Source: Tillandsia leiboldiana
Lineage: Eukaryota; Streptophyta; Magnoliopsida; Poales; Bromeliaceae
DNA length: 64,000 nucleotides
Assembly: GCA_029204045.2 (NCBI GenBank)
Contig: CM055076.1
Span: 26,975,667-27,039,666, forward strand
Reading direction: 5' to 3'
Shown: in pieces, positions 36,301 to 48,374 of the stretch
Layout: each line of letters starts with the position of its first letter
Position numbering within the stretch: the first letter of the stretch is position 1
Translations under genes and position numbers: made by a program
The notes under the pieces: model-generated
Told to the model about the DNA's origin: nothing
The model's database searches: none
Seen by the model: the letters and a program-made list of their open reading frames with translations, nothing else

Positions 36301-37060
36301 GGCCGCTCTGCGAAGTAAGGTTCTGGGCCTAGCTTTGGCACAACACGGATAATGTAGAACCCATGTCCAAACAACCCGACCCGAAGTGATGGGTAGTGCT
36401 ATGCCGACGACCACATTTAGTCCGTCAGCTCGACACGGCGCAGGCTCGATCGTGCCGGGCCCTAATCGGACTGAGCCGTGTCAAGCCGAGGGGTAGACTT
36501 GTGGCCTGGCACGACACGGTACGGCCCACATTGGACTTGGGCCTTATCGAGCCAAGGGGTCAACTCTTGGCCTGGCACGACACGATCTGTGTCGAGCCGA
36601 AGGTTCAACTCGTGGCCCGCATCAAACTTAGGCCGTGTCGAGCCGAGGGGTAGACTTGTGGCCTGGCACGACACGGCATGGCCCACATTGGACTTGGGCC
36701 TTATCGAGCCGAGGGGTCGACTCGTGGCCTGGCACAACACGGTCTGTGCCGAGCCGAAGGTTCAACTCGTGGCCCGCATCAAACTTAGGCCGTATCGAGC
36801 CGAGGGGTCAACTTGTGGCCTGGCACGACATAACACGGCCCGCATCAAACTTGGGCTATGTCGAGCTGAGGGGTCAACTAGTGGGCCGGCACGACATGGT
36901 CCGTGTCAAGCCAAGGGGTCCACTTGTGGCCTGGCACGACACAGCACGGCCTGCATCGGACTTGAGCCGTGTCGAGCCGAGGGTTCGACTCATGGCCTGC
37001 CACGACACGGCATGGCCCATGCAGGCATTGCTTGCCAGGCCCACCATGGTCCGATCCTAA
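36300..37060. repeat. GC-rich tandem array (GTCGAGCCGAGGGGTCAACT type)
   Basis: From about 36470 to 37020, units with 'gtcgagccgaggggtcaact', 'cgtggcctggcacgacacgg' and 'cccgcatcaaacttgggc' recur roughly eight times. Higher-order repetition is visible: the block at 36490-36650 returns at 36650-36810. The local GC content is far above the surroundings. Open frames across the array translate the repeat and are not evidence of a protein. Confidence 0.8.
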
Positions 37061-37479
37061 GGCCTGGGCCTTGGGGGCAAGAAGGGCTTCGTTTTCGAGC
37101 CCATGGGAGCCCAAAGTCTCAACTCCCTTATAGGAGTTGAGACTCCTTTCCATAAAATAATTTAATTATTTAAAAAAATAATTTTACACTTTAAATTTTA
37201 ATAGAAATAGTTTTTAAAATTTAAACATTTTATTCAAATAATTTTTAAAATTTAAATTTTTAATTTTTGTCCAAATATTTTTAAAAATATTTATAGAATT
37301 TTTCAAATTTTGTCGAAATGATTTTAAAATTTTTATAAACTTTCAAAATTTTAATTTTAAATTTTTAACTATAATACATATTTAGAAACTAGAAAAAAAA
37401 AATAGAAATATGTTGATTATTTATTTTAAAAATAAAAATTTTACAAATATTAACATAATTTCTGTACAGGCAAACACAC

Positions 37480-37707
37480 CGCTCGTCCATCTTAGAAGTA
37501 ATATAACTTTAGCATACTTAACCCTTCCGGTTACTTATCTTAAAATTACTTTAATCTTAGCACGCTTAATCCTCAATTTCTTAGGTTTAGCCACGGTCTT
37601 AAAATTACTTTAATCTTAGCACGCTTAAACCTCCTTAATTTCTTAGGTTTAACCACTATCCATAATACTGTAACCAGATTAAGAAATTTTAGTCATATTA
37701 TATTTTA
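37480..37707 (-). repeat. Degenerate Cassandra LTR remnant
   Basis: On the minus strand it keeps 'ttaagcgtgctaagatt' blocks like the 5S-derived core and 'ctaaaatttcttaatct', followed by the usual AT-rich LTR start. A 50-60 bp segment ('cttaaaattactttaatctta') is tandemly repeated at about 37538 and 37600. Confidence 0.5.
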
Positions 37708-38166
37708 GGATTAATTTCATACAGCTCCTTATAAATATATCAAATAGCAGGTATATCCATACAAAGTTTAACTTTTTCATATTTATTCTTTCAAAAGTTC
37801 TAAATTATTCATATGTATCCCTCTTGTTTGTTATTTTTAATTTAATATTTATTTTTAATAGAATATAAATAAAATATTAATTTCACTCTGGTAAACATAT
37901 CTCTTTAAAAGTCTCACATGTTAAAAAAAAAATATTTATGATCAGTATAATATCTCAAAGATAAAAAAATAAATTTATCTTTTTCACTCACTAACGTTAA
38001 GTATTGAAATTATGGTTAACTATATTTTTTTTTTAACCGGCATTGACGATAGAAATATATATTAATAAATTTAAAGTTTTTAAAAAATAAATAAAAAAAA
38101 TTAAACTTTATAAAAAAATATATTTACTATTCCATATATTTACAAAAAACTATATAAAGTTAACTC
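37708..38166. mobile_element. GTTAATT MITE (family A)
   Basis: Ends GGATTAATTTCATACAGC and, reversed, GAGTTAACTTTATATAG are flanked by TATATTTTA and TATACTTTA (8 of 9 identical). It is 459 bp and lies directly after the Cassandra remnant. Confidence 0.65.
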
Positions 38167-38193
38167 TATACTTTATATATATAATTATTTCAA

Positions 38194-38705
38194 GGGTTAA
38201 TTACATACATGTCCCTGTAAATATGTCGAATTGCAAATATATCCCTGCAAAATTCAACTTTTCATATTTATCCTTTCAAAAATCCAAAGTTCTTCAAATA
38301 TGCCCCTCTGATTAATCCCCGTTTGGAATCTATTTATTTTTTAACATATTCAATGTGAAATGACTTTTTTGCCCCCTTACAAATATATCCCTCCAAAAGC
38401 AATACCATTATACTTGTTACAAAAATGGCCCTCTCCAAAAATTATAAAATTCTATCATCAAAATATTTTTTTTTTTTTTTTTTTTGAGGTATAATATGGA
38501 AATGGTAAATATGTAAATTCAATTTTTAATCTAACCAAGGTTAAGCATTTAACCTAGGATTAAATCAACTTTTTTAACAGAGATGGACGGTAGGGGCATA
38601 TTTGAATAACGGTGGATTTTTGAAGGGATAAATATGAAAAGTTGAATTTTGCAGGAATATATTTGCAATTCGACATATTTGCAGGGACATGTATGCAATT
38701 AACCC
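38194..38705. mobile_element. GTTAATT MITE (family A), perfect target duplication
   Basis: Ends GGGTTAATTACATACATG and, reversed, GGGTTAATTGCATACATG are nearly identical, as are about 80 bp inside them. The 9-bp duplication TTATTTCAA is perfect (38185-38193 and 38706-38714). It is among the youngest-looking copies of the family here. Confidence 0.85.
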
Positions 38706-38721
38706 TTATTTCAAATCCTAA

Positions 38722-39234
38722 GGTTACCGTTTGGGATACGGAGATATCTCCTTATCCCCAAACGAGATTGATTTGGAGGGAACAGCTGTTCCCCTCCCGT
38801 ACGAGATTGATTTGGGGGGAACGGCTGTTCCCCTCCCGTACGGGTTAGGAGGAGCAGCAGTTCACCTGCCGAAAAATTTAAATTTTAAGATATTTAAATT
38901 TATAAAATTTAAAATATTTTATTTTAAAAAATATATAAAATTTTTAAATTTTTAAATACTTTTTTTATATACAAGTAAAAAAAAAAAATTAAAATTTTTT
39001 TAATAAATATTTTAAATTAAATATTTAAAATCATATAAGTAAAAAATTTTATTTATTTTTAAAAATTATTATGATTGAAGACAAAATAATCATTTAAACT
39101 AACTAATACTCTTTATTTCTCTCATTCTCTATCATCATACCAGACACAATTTTTCTTACTTCTAAAACCATACCAAACACTTTATTTTATACTAGTTTCG
39201 CATTTTATATTTATTCCTATTACCAAACGCAACC
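38722..39234. mobile_element. Tourist-like MITE
   Basis: Ends GGTTACCGTTTGGGATACGG and, reversed, GGTTGCGTTTGGTAATAGG are flanked by TAA (38719-38721 and 39235-39237). A 56-bp segment with 'acgagattgatttgg' and 'aacagctgttcccctcccgt' is tandemly repeated near the left end. Confidence 0.65.
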
Positions 39235-40530
39235 TAAGACCATCAAAGAGTTAGGTAGAGCCTACTCTTACCCAATTTCGATGGATCTGAAAAACGTGGG
39301 CCTGGCACAATCCACATTAAATCCACATTACATCCCTAATAAAGGGAGTATCAGCCAAAAGAATAAAATCTGAGTTCCAAATGCCGCATAGTTGAGGGAA
39401 AATATTTAATGTACACTTTAAAATAGATGTATATTTTATATTTTATTTATTTTATAATAAAATAAATTTTATTTATTATTTTAAAATAATATATAAATTT
39501 TTTTTTATTGTTGAATGAATAAAATATAAATTATATATTCAAAAAAATATATACATATAGCATGGCTGAAAAATCCCTTTTTACATTTTTACCCCTTAAG
39601 ATGTCACCATTTATAATAGAGGGCATCATCAATATATGATGAAGGTAATCATATCTAGATGTCTCATTCTACTTTTATTAAACATAACTATAACCACCAC
39701 GTGTTTGGCGGAGACACCTTGTTTGACTTTTTTTTTTTTTTTTTTTTTGGTTTTTTTTTTTTTTTTTGCCATACTTTTTTATTATTTTCTTTTAAGAACC
39801 TGCTCGTGATCCTTTCTTTCAAAAATAAATATAAGATAAAAAAAAAAAAAAAAATCTAAGTTTATTGTTGTGTTTAAAAGTAATTCAAAAATTTTTAGAA
39901 AAATATATCTCTACCGGCAATAATTATTTTTTTTTCTCTTTACAATATTTCAAAATATATTACATTAAATTTAAAATTTTAAAATATAAATTTAAATATA
40001 ATATTAAATATTTATATACACATATATTATATAACATAAAATTAATTCGCATTCGGTTTGGATACAATCAAAATTCATATCCGAATTTAAATTCGTCAAG
40101 TTTTTATTTTTTATTTCCGTATTCGAATTTATATCCGTTTAACATCGAATAAATCAATTCCGTTCGGATTCGGATTCGAATAAAATTTCGAATATTTATA
40201 CCCATTTGCATCCCTAGAGACAATGCAAAGAATATTTCATAGAATATTCAACTCTTAAATATGACCCAAAAAAAAAACACACTTATTGAACCTTATAATA
40301 CCTATTTTAGTATAGAAATCAAATAAAATAAGGGCAAAGAAGTAAAATAATAGTTTACAATTAATTACCTATATTGTTTTTTTATTCATATTCTTTTTTT
40401 CAGATGATTACAAGGGAAAAACTTGAAACAAAAGTTATTGTAAAGAATCAAGTAAAATATTAAAGTGGCAAAGGATTTGGGGGTTGATATTCGAGTTCGA
40501 AGCCTAGTTGCTTCATATTTTCAGTTAAGT
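39235..40530. other. Intergenic, no gene recognised
   Basis: AT-rich sequence holds a poly(T) block at 39728-39767 and a poly(A) at 39838-39854. A right-hand hAT-like end ('catttgcatccctag') lies near 40203-40217, preceded by 'attcggattcgaat' motifs. A diverged family C-like segment lies at 39410-39560. No coding exon is seen. Confidence 0.5.
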
Positions 40531-40539
40531 TTATTTCAA

Positions 40540-41570
40540 AATGAACAAAACAACGCTGGGGTTCAGGGGCGATGGCAACATTTTCATCTGTGAGTGCTTC
40601 GATCGCAACAAATGAAGGTGGCGTAAAATTTTAAGAGGGGCTAGTACGCGGGACCCAAGGGGCAGGGCCCTTATGCAAATCTTGAAAGGACTTGTGGGTG
40701 CAACAACGCCGGGGTTCAGGGGCGATGGAGTAGTATGGAGGTGGCATGAGAAAGGTATCTTCACAGTTAAGTCGATCTATTTATTCCTGAACAACGGGGG
40801 CTCTTGGACTCCATCGCTCCCTATGTGTGGAGGCTGTGATTACCATCTAAAGTTATCTTCACAGTTAAGTCGATCTATTTATTCCTGAACAACGGGGGCT
40901 CTTGGACTCCATCGCTCCCTATGTGTGGAGGCTGTGATTACCATCTAAAGTTAAGATCTTTATCTGGTTCGTCTTGAAAACTCGGCTGCTTACGACAGAT
41001 AATCTCGAGATAATAATCTTTGCGTGCTCTGCGGGTCGTGCCTCGAGACGGCGGACCATTTGTTCACTAGGTGTGTTTTCACGTTTCGGGATTAGGATGA
41101 GCGACGGACTGGTTGGATTCCAGGACCTTGGGATTAATGTTAGAGGGACGTGGAAGGCATGGTCGAGTGGAGGAAGTACGGTGGAGGTGGCTAAGGTCCT
41201 TGCCAACCTGTCAGCAAATTGGTGGGTGGAATGGTCGAGTGGAGGAAGTATGGTGGAGCTGGCTAAGGTCCTTGCCAACCTGTCAGCAAATTGGTGGGTG
41301 ATTTAGAAAATCAGAAACAAAGTGGTTTTTCAGCAGTCCAACTCCGACCCCCTCTTCGCTGTGACATGGGTCAGAAGAGAGCTCGCGCAGTGGACGAACC
41401 CGTAAACAAGATTTTTTTTTTTTTTTTTTTTTCTCGCTTTCGGTTGCTTTTTTCGCCCTTTTCTTGAGATCTTGCTGTCTCACTCCTGTTTTCTAATTTA
41501 TGTTTGTATTGAATGAAGCGGGTAGCTTGCTATATTTTTCTCAAAAAAAAAAAAAAAAAAAAAAAAAACA
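40540..41570 (+). mobile_element. LINE 3' fragment with internal tandem duplications
   Basis: Decayed frames include GDGVVWRWHEKGIFTVKSIY and KTRLLTTDNLEI, as in the zf-RVT region of plant LINEs. It ends 'attgaatgaagcgggtagcttgctata..ttctc' plus poly(A) at 41542-41569. A block of about 100 bp ('tatcttcacagttaagtcga') is duplicated at 40757 and 40855, and a 71-bp block ('tggtcgagtggaggaagta') at 41160 and 41231. It is non-functional. Confidence 0.7.
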
Positions 41571-41639
41571 CAGATAACATGCTATCTTTCTCTCAAATAA
41601 TAATAATAATAATAACAATAATAAGTTGAGTAAAATTAC

Positions 41640-41850
41640 AGTCTACAATAGACTCAACGGAGTTTGATCAAAGCCCGTAAATATTTTGGTTCACAATAAA
41701 TCTAACGATAAAGACTAAACACTATGGTTGAGTCCTTAGCCTATCGATCAAAGCCCGTAAATATTTTGGTTCACAATAAATCTAACGATAAAGACTAAAC
41801 ACTATGGTTGAGTACTTAGCCTATCTTAAATAATTATAAATTTTGTAATA
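41640..41850 (+). repeat. TRIM-like LTR remnant with 80-bp tandem duplication
   Basis: The block 'gatcaaagcccgtaaatatt' starts at 41666 and again at 41746, with near-identical copies through 'ggttgagt.cttagcctat'. Words such as 'acaataaatctaacgataaag' recall the TRIM family A LTR, so this may be a decayed copy. Confidence 0.5.
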
Positions 41851-42164
41851 TAAGTAGGTATAAATTTTGTAATATTTATGTAATTACCGTCCCACTAGCT
41901 AAACACAGTAGTTGAGTTCTATCTTTAATGGTTATAAATTATATAATATTTATGTAATTACTTGGCACAATAATATTAATAACTCATTTGATTCAAAATA
42001 TTTATATGTAATTATTAGTATTAGAGTTTTGATCATTAGAGTTTCTTAACTATATGATATGGAACTATTAATGGAACTATTATGGTGTCATAATTTAATG
42101 ATTACAGATATACTTTTTAGAAGAAAAAAAAAGCCTTTTTTCTTTTTGTAAGAATCAAAATAAA

Positions 42165-42890
42165 AATTTATATAGTTCATATGTTGGTGCATGTGCAGAA
42201 TTAAATTATTGAGCAAGCATGGCATTTTAAGATTTAATTAGGATTGAATATGTACTATAAAATATATGATTACTATAAAAAAAAATTAATATAAAAATAA
42301 TTTTTAGATAACGCTTGAGTAAGCATCCATAAATGTTTATGTAATATAATAAATATCGACGATTCAAAAAATATCATCATATAAATATTTTATTATATTA
42401 AATAAATTTATTAAATAATAAATTTTATTAGTATTTTAAAATTTTCAACATTTTAAAATATTAAGATTTTAAAAACTTTTAATACTTTAAATCGTGATAA
42501 TATATTTTACTGTCAAATTTTATATAGTTCATATGTTGGTGCATGTGCAGAATTTAAATTATTGAGCAAGCATGCCATTTTAAGATTTAATTAGGATTGG
42601 ATATGTACTATAAAATATATGATCACTATAAAAAAAAAATTAATATAAAAATAATTTTTAGATAACGCTTGAGTAAAGCATCGGTAAATGTTTATGTAAT
42701 ATAATAAATCCGTAAATGTTTATGTAATATAATAAATACCAACGGTTCAAAAAATATCGTCATATAAATATTTTATATATTAAATAAATTTATTAAATAA
42801 TAAATTTTATTAGTATTTTAAAATTTTCAACGTTTTAAAATGTTAAGATTTTAAAAAATTTTAATATTTTAAATCGTCATAATATATTTT
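42165..42890. repeat. Tandem duplication, period about 352 bp
   Basis: The sequence starting 'tatagttcatatgttggtgc' at 42171 returns at 42523 and is collinear through 'aaatcgt.ataatatatttt'. The second copy has a further 28-bp duplication ('aaatgtttatgtaatataat') near 42687-42735. It is AT-rich with no coding signal. Confidence 0.85.
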
Positions 42891-43645
42891 ACTGGTATTT
42901 AACGTAAGCTTCAGTATATAGATAGCAATTTTTTATTTACCGACGTTTTTAAATGTGATATTAGACTATGTTAGAATATTTTTAAAAAAAATTAAATATT
43001 AATTTTTTTTTAGTGTATAAAGTTAAAATAATTATATTAATTGTGATTAGACCCTTAAAATAAAATGGTTTTAGCAACATAATTAGCAAAATGAATTAGT
43101 TTATAATACATGAGTATAATATGCATATAAAATGTAAATTATTTAACCTTATAAACAACATGTATAATTTAAGATGAATTAGTATTACTTGTATCTTAGT
43201 TGACTTTTTCCATAATTTGCTATCCTGTAATGCATTATTTTTTGTTAATCATGAGATATTATGTATTCATGCACGAGCAATTTGCAATTAATTTAAATGC
43301 TGAGTATCTTTTTCATTACGTCTTTGAATCTTAGTCAAAACTTTAACTTATCATTTTTTTATAATATTTTATATTTGTTTAAATTCCGAAGATTCATATT
43401 ATTTGTAAATATATTTTGAAAAAGCTTTTCAAATTTTCTCATAAAAATTATCATTCAAATATTTCGATTTTGATCTTATGTTGATGAGTTTATTCAGTTT
43501 TAACCATTCGATTAATTGAATAAAATCTCATGTTTTTGTCTCAAAAAATATTATTTACATAATTAGATAATTCTTAATTACGTAAATCAGTTTCTCTAGA
43601 ATATGAAAATTATATATGAGAGAAATTCAATGAATATTAATTATA

Positions 43646-44148
43646 GGGTTAATTAAACACGACTATATGTAAACATATCGAATAGCAAATATATTCCTAC
43701 AAAATTTAACTTTTCATATTTATTTCTTCAAAAATCCAACGTTAATCATATATATTCCTATAAAATTTAACTTTTCATATTTATTTCTTCAAATATCCAA
43801 CGTTAATCATATATATCTTTACCGTCTATTTCTGTTAGAAAAATCTACTTAACCATAGGTTAAATATTTAATCTTAGTTAGTTAGTGAAGTAAATTTACC
43901 TTCTTACTCTTCTAGACAATTTTGTATTATTTTAATCGTTGTGACTTTTGAAGGAATATTTTTCAAAGGGCAAAACTATCATTTCACATATAATTTGTTA
44001 AAAAATAAACAATAAACTAACGGTAATAAACCGGAGGAATATATATGAATACTTTAGAACTTTTGAAGGGATAAATATGAAAAAGTTGAATTTGTAGAAA
44101 TATATCTGCTATTCGATATATTTACGATAAGCCGTATATAATTAACCC
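43646..44148. mobile_element. GTTAATT MITE (family A), perfect target duplication
   Basis: Ends GGGTTAATTAAACACG and, reversed, GGGTTAATTATATACG are flanked by a perfect 9-bp duplication TTAATTATA (43637-43645 and 44149-44157). A segment of about 60 bp with 'tttaacttttcatatttatt' is duplicated near the left end. Confidence 0.85.
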
Positions 44149-44654
44149 TTAATTATAACTAGGGTAGATGTTCGCGCTTTTTAGCGGATAGTTATTGTTA
44201 AAGTAAAAATATAAATAATTTGTGAATAATTTGTGACACTACGATATAGACATTCATATAGCAATCAACCCAATATAATAATATAAATTATAAAAAAATA
44301 ATTAAAGAAACTGTTAGATGTATATCAAATTATATAAAATAATAGTGTGAATCTTAACCAAGTAATAATGACGTCAGATTATTAAAATATTCCTGCAGAA
44401 AAGATAAAAATATAGAAATATTATTATTAGAGAAAAAAATAATACAAAAAATTGTTATTCATTAATATTGAAAAAATAATACAAAAAATTGTTATTCATT
44501 AATATTGAAAACATATAAAATAATAATATGAATTTTAATCAAGTAACAATGACAACAAAAAAAATATCAAATTAAAGTATTTTTTATTAATTTTATTTTT
44601 AAACTGACCTTATTATTTAAATAGCTTAACAAATTGAGCTTCCTTTCCAACTCC

Positions 44655-44697
<43 letters not shown>

Positions 44698-44864
44698 AAA
44701 AAAAAGCCATATGGTGTTGGTGAAAAGGTAGAAGAAATAGGTGGACTTTTTAATATATGTTCAAACTTGAAAAGGAAAAAAAAAAAAAATGTAGCCATGT
44801 GCTACTTTTTGATATAAGTGAAAAGGTAGAAGAAATAAGTGAACTTTTTGATATATGTTTTTTG

Positions 44865-45035
44865 AGCAATGCTACATGTACACCCCGAAGGGGTGTACAT
44901 CATACACCTCCACCATTTTAATGGTGGCGATATTTTTTACGGGTCACATCAAGTGACCCATCATCACACCCCCACCCTTAGATGGGTGGGGTGCATGATG
45001 TACACCCCGAAAGGGGTGTACACATAGCATTTTCC
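44865..45035. mobile_element. 171-bp Mutator-type MITE (family C), copy 1
   Basis: Ends GAGCAATGCTACATGTACA and, reversed, GGAAAATGCTATGTGTACAC form TIRs. Inside are further hairpins (cacccccacccttag..., gggtcaca...tgaccc). The 9-bp duplication ATGTTTTTT is perfect (44856-44864 and 45036-45044). Confidence 0.88.
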
Positions 45036-45105
45036 ATGTTTTTTTTGGTCCTATGTGCTACTTTTTCTTACAAGAACTCCACATGCAATAAATATAGTTG
45101 ACTAT

Positions 45106-45278
45106 AGAGCAATGCTACATGTACACCCCGAAGGGGTGTACATCATACACCTCCACCATTTTAATGGTGCCGATATTTTTTACGGGTCACATCGAGTGAC
45201 CCATCATCACACCCCCACCCTTAGATGAGTGGGGTGTATGATGTACACCCGGAAAGGGGTGTACACATAGCATTTTCC
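45106..45278. mobile_element. 173-bp Mutator-type MITE (family C), copy 2
   Basis: It is nearly identical to copy 1 and in the same orientation, 70 bp away. The 9-bp duplication GTTGACTAT is perfect (45097-45105 and 45279-45287). The different target sites show two separate insertions rather than a tandem duplication. Confidence 0.88.
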
Positions 45279-45287
45279 GTTGACTAT

Positions 45288-46374
45288 ATGTTTCTTTTGT
45301 CCTATGTACTACTTTTCCTTACCAGCACTGCACATGCAATAAATATAGTTGATTATATTATAATATAAGAATGAAAATATTTTTAATTATAATTATAGCT
45401 GATTATATTATTTTATCACACATGTTTTATTTTTTTTTAATATAATATTTTATAATTGATGATACATATATATTAATGCTTTATTTTATAATATGTAAAA
45501 TTATATATAAATATGAGATTTAAATTAATAATTAAAAAATCTATAATTATTTTATGATTAGAAAAAAAATAATAATCTTTTTATTTTAAAAATAATAAAA
45601 TTTATAAATACCAAATAAAAAAATAATTTATAGAATCAAACGTAGCATTTATAATTACACATATTTTTACATCTATATCCAACCAAGCGACTTCTAATTT
45701 TAAAAAATTAAATAATAATTTTATAAAAATAATAATAATTTTTAATAATTTATTAATAAATTTTAATTGTAAATATATTTAAAAGAATTTAAAACCTAAA
45801 AAAATATATTTTATTTTTATTTTTTTTCTCTACATTGAAAAAATGAGTATTTTCAATCAATCATATTACATTACATAGTGTGGAAAATTGTGTGGATAAT
45901 AAAAGAGGCGAATTGTCTCTCCAAGTCCACGAAAGCAAAAGTCTTACGGTGAGTGGCTGTAAACAAATTTGTTTGGGAGCACTGAACAAAGATTAATGTT
46001 ATTCATACAACTCAAAAAAAAAAAAAAAAAATGATATGTATTTTATCTATTTAAAATTAATTAAATTATTATTTTTCTTTTTGCACACTTTAATGATTGA
46101 TTTGTTAGAAAAGAAAATTAATTTTATATTTTTTAAGTTGAAATATAAAATATATTATAGTTGAAAAGAAAAATTGAATAAAAATAGTTTTATATTTTTT
46201 TATTATATATAATAATTATTTATATAAATAATTATTATGTTATATATATTATAATTATAATTTATATCTACATATATTATTATTATTATTATTATATTTA
46301 TAAATTAAATATATTTAAAATTATCCTATATATTTAAAATTATATTATATAATATATAATAGTATATATAAAAT
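45288..46374. other. AT-rich spacer, no gene recognised
   Basis: The composition is very AT-rich, with many short A/T runs and a (TTA) run near 46278. I see no exon, TIR pair or array that I can define. Confidence 0.5.
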
Positions 46375-46546
46375 GGAAAATGCTATGTGTACACCCGTAA
46401 GGGGTGTACATCTCACACCCCCATCCATCTAAGGGTGGGGGTGTGATGATGGGTCACTTGATGTGACCCGTAAAAAATATCGTCACCATTAAAATGGTGG
46501 AGATGTATGATATACATTCCTTCGGGGTGTACATGTAGCATTGCTC
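46375..46546. mobile_element. 172-bp Mutator-type MITE (family C), copy 3
   Basis: It is inverted relative to copies 1 and 2. The 9-bp duplication ATATAAAAT is perfect (46366-46374 and 46547-46555). Confidence 0.88.
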
Positions 46547-46710
46547 ATATAAAATATATAATAGTATATATTTTATATTATATAATATAAGTTAGGTTAT
46601 TATATTATCAATAGCGCTAAAGTATTGATGAGAGTTTTTAGTTCTTGAATTAAGAGACGTGCATTTATGATGATAATGGTCTCCTAATTAGTATTTGGTT
46701 GGGCTATAAA

Positions 46711-46769
46711 TAAAGATGGCAATCCAGCTCGCTGTTCGCGAGCCAGCTCGAATACAAACACACACACAT

Positions 46770-46841
<72 letters not shown>

Positions 46842-47646
46842 CGGTTACTATGCTTGTAAAGTACCAAGTACTTGGTGTTTGTAAGTTTTTTACTCTTAAA
46901 TCCAACTCTTTGACTAATTCCATTTCTTAGATCATGATATTTCACCTGCCACCCCTAAACTCAAGGGGCCCACTATCATCCTAACAATACATTTTTTTAT
47001 CCTAGGGTTAAAAACTTATAATTACCAATGACTTGGCACTTTTAAAAACATAAGAGCTCAATTATATATATATATATATAATTTAATTTTTATCCTAACT
47101 TAAATATAAAATTTAAATTCGTTATAAAGAGACCAAAATAAAAAAGCTCATTTATTTATGCTAATTAGAATATTTTTAAAAATATTTTTAAAAAATAATT
47201 ATTGAAATTTACTTTTTAGCCATTAAATTAAAAGTCAACAATAATAATTATTTGTGAATTTTTATGTATAATCCAAAAACTATTAGAATTAATTTAATGG
47301 TTAAAAATATTATAATACTAACACTTTAGTACTTTCAAAAGCATATTGCCGAACTATATATATATATATGAAAAATATTTCTTTAAATTTTACTATTTAA
47401 ATTTTAGGCCAACCTAATATAAAAAAATTTAATTTTTTTTAATTATTAGAGTAAGATTTTAAATTTTATTTATTTATTTTTAACTTTACACCTAGAAATA
47501 AAAATTTAACTTGTTGTTCGCAAGCCGGCTTGTGTTCGGCTCGTTTATTAGTGTTCGGCTCGTTAATAAACGAGCCGAACACAAGTCGAATTTTTCAGTT
47601 CGATATTTAAATGAGCCAGCTCGTGTTCGGCTTGTTGACACCCCTA
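46711..47646. mobile_element. hAT-type MITE (family D) split by a TA-rich insertion
   Basis: The left end TAAAGATGGCAATCCAGCTCG and right end ...GTTGACACCCCTA are flanked by a perfect 8-bp duplication GCTATAAA (46703-46710 and 47647-47654). The arms carry the 'gttcgcgagccagctcg' and 'cgtgttcggctcg' motifs. The left arm breaks off after about 45 bp, where a (CA)n(TA)n tract and a segment like the spacer elements at 25.6-26.8 kb are inserted. Confidence 0.75.
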
Positions 47647-47661
47647 GCTATAAAGAAGAAA

Positions 47662-48110
47662 TATTGGTTATTTATTTATAAATTAAAAATATGTCCAACT
47701 TCTTATGTGATAATAAGCCAACGAGATTAATAAGTTGAGTTGGGTGGAGCTGCGTTCCATAATAGACCTAATGGCAAGAGCTCCAACAATAGATCTAATA
47801 TACAAATGGATTGAGTTCGATCGAGATCCGTTGACACCGTGTTTGTACGCTTTAAATGAATTGATTGTATATTTTTAATAAGTTGAGTTTTTTGAGATTA
47901 ATGATTAGCGCTATATCAGAGCCAGTGGTATGGGAGGAGAATTGTTAACTATTTATTTATAGATTAAAAATAGATTAAATTTTTTCTCTCCATAAAAGAT
48001 CTAACGACAAAAAGTTTAATAATAAATCTAATATTCAGATGAAATAAATTTAATCAAAATTTAATAATAAATTTAATATTCAGATGAAATGAATTTGATC
48101 GAAACCTTAC
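47662..48110 (+). mobile_element. Decayed TRIM family A element
   Basis: The first LTR (about 47662-47910) begins TATTGGTTATTTATTT and is followed by the damaged primer-binding site TATCAGAGCCAGTGG. A shortened purine stretch (GGGAGGAGAA) then leads to the start of a second LTR at 47943 (TGTTAACTATTTATTTATAG), which is rearranged and ends near 48110. This is the same layout as the intact copy at 12947-13554, in the opposite orientation. Confidence 0.75.
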
Positions 48111-48335
48111 ATTGTCATTATATCCAAACATGACTTATTTTTTAAGGCGGGAACAAACTGGTCCCCTGTGGGTGAAAAAAAATTTATTCTCACCCACTCT
48201 TGCACGCTCTTAGAGATATAATTTTTAAATTTTATAAATTTTTAAATTTATAAATAATTAAATTTTATAATTTTTAATTTATTTAAAAATTATAAAAAAT
48301 TTAAAATTTGTAGTAGAAAAAAAAATAATTAATTA

Positions 48336-48374
<39 letters not shown>

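Noticed and set aside
36396..37153. Protein genes across the GC-rich array (up to 220 codons)
   Set aside because: The peptides repeat the DNA unit, and all frames on both strands are open; no start context or conserved domain.
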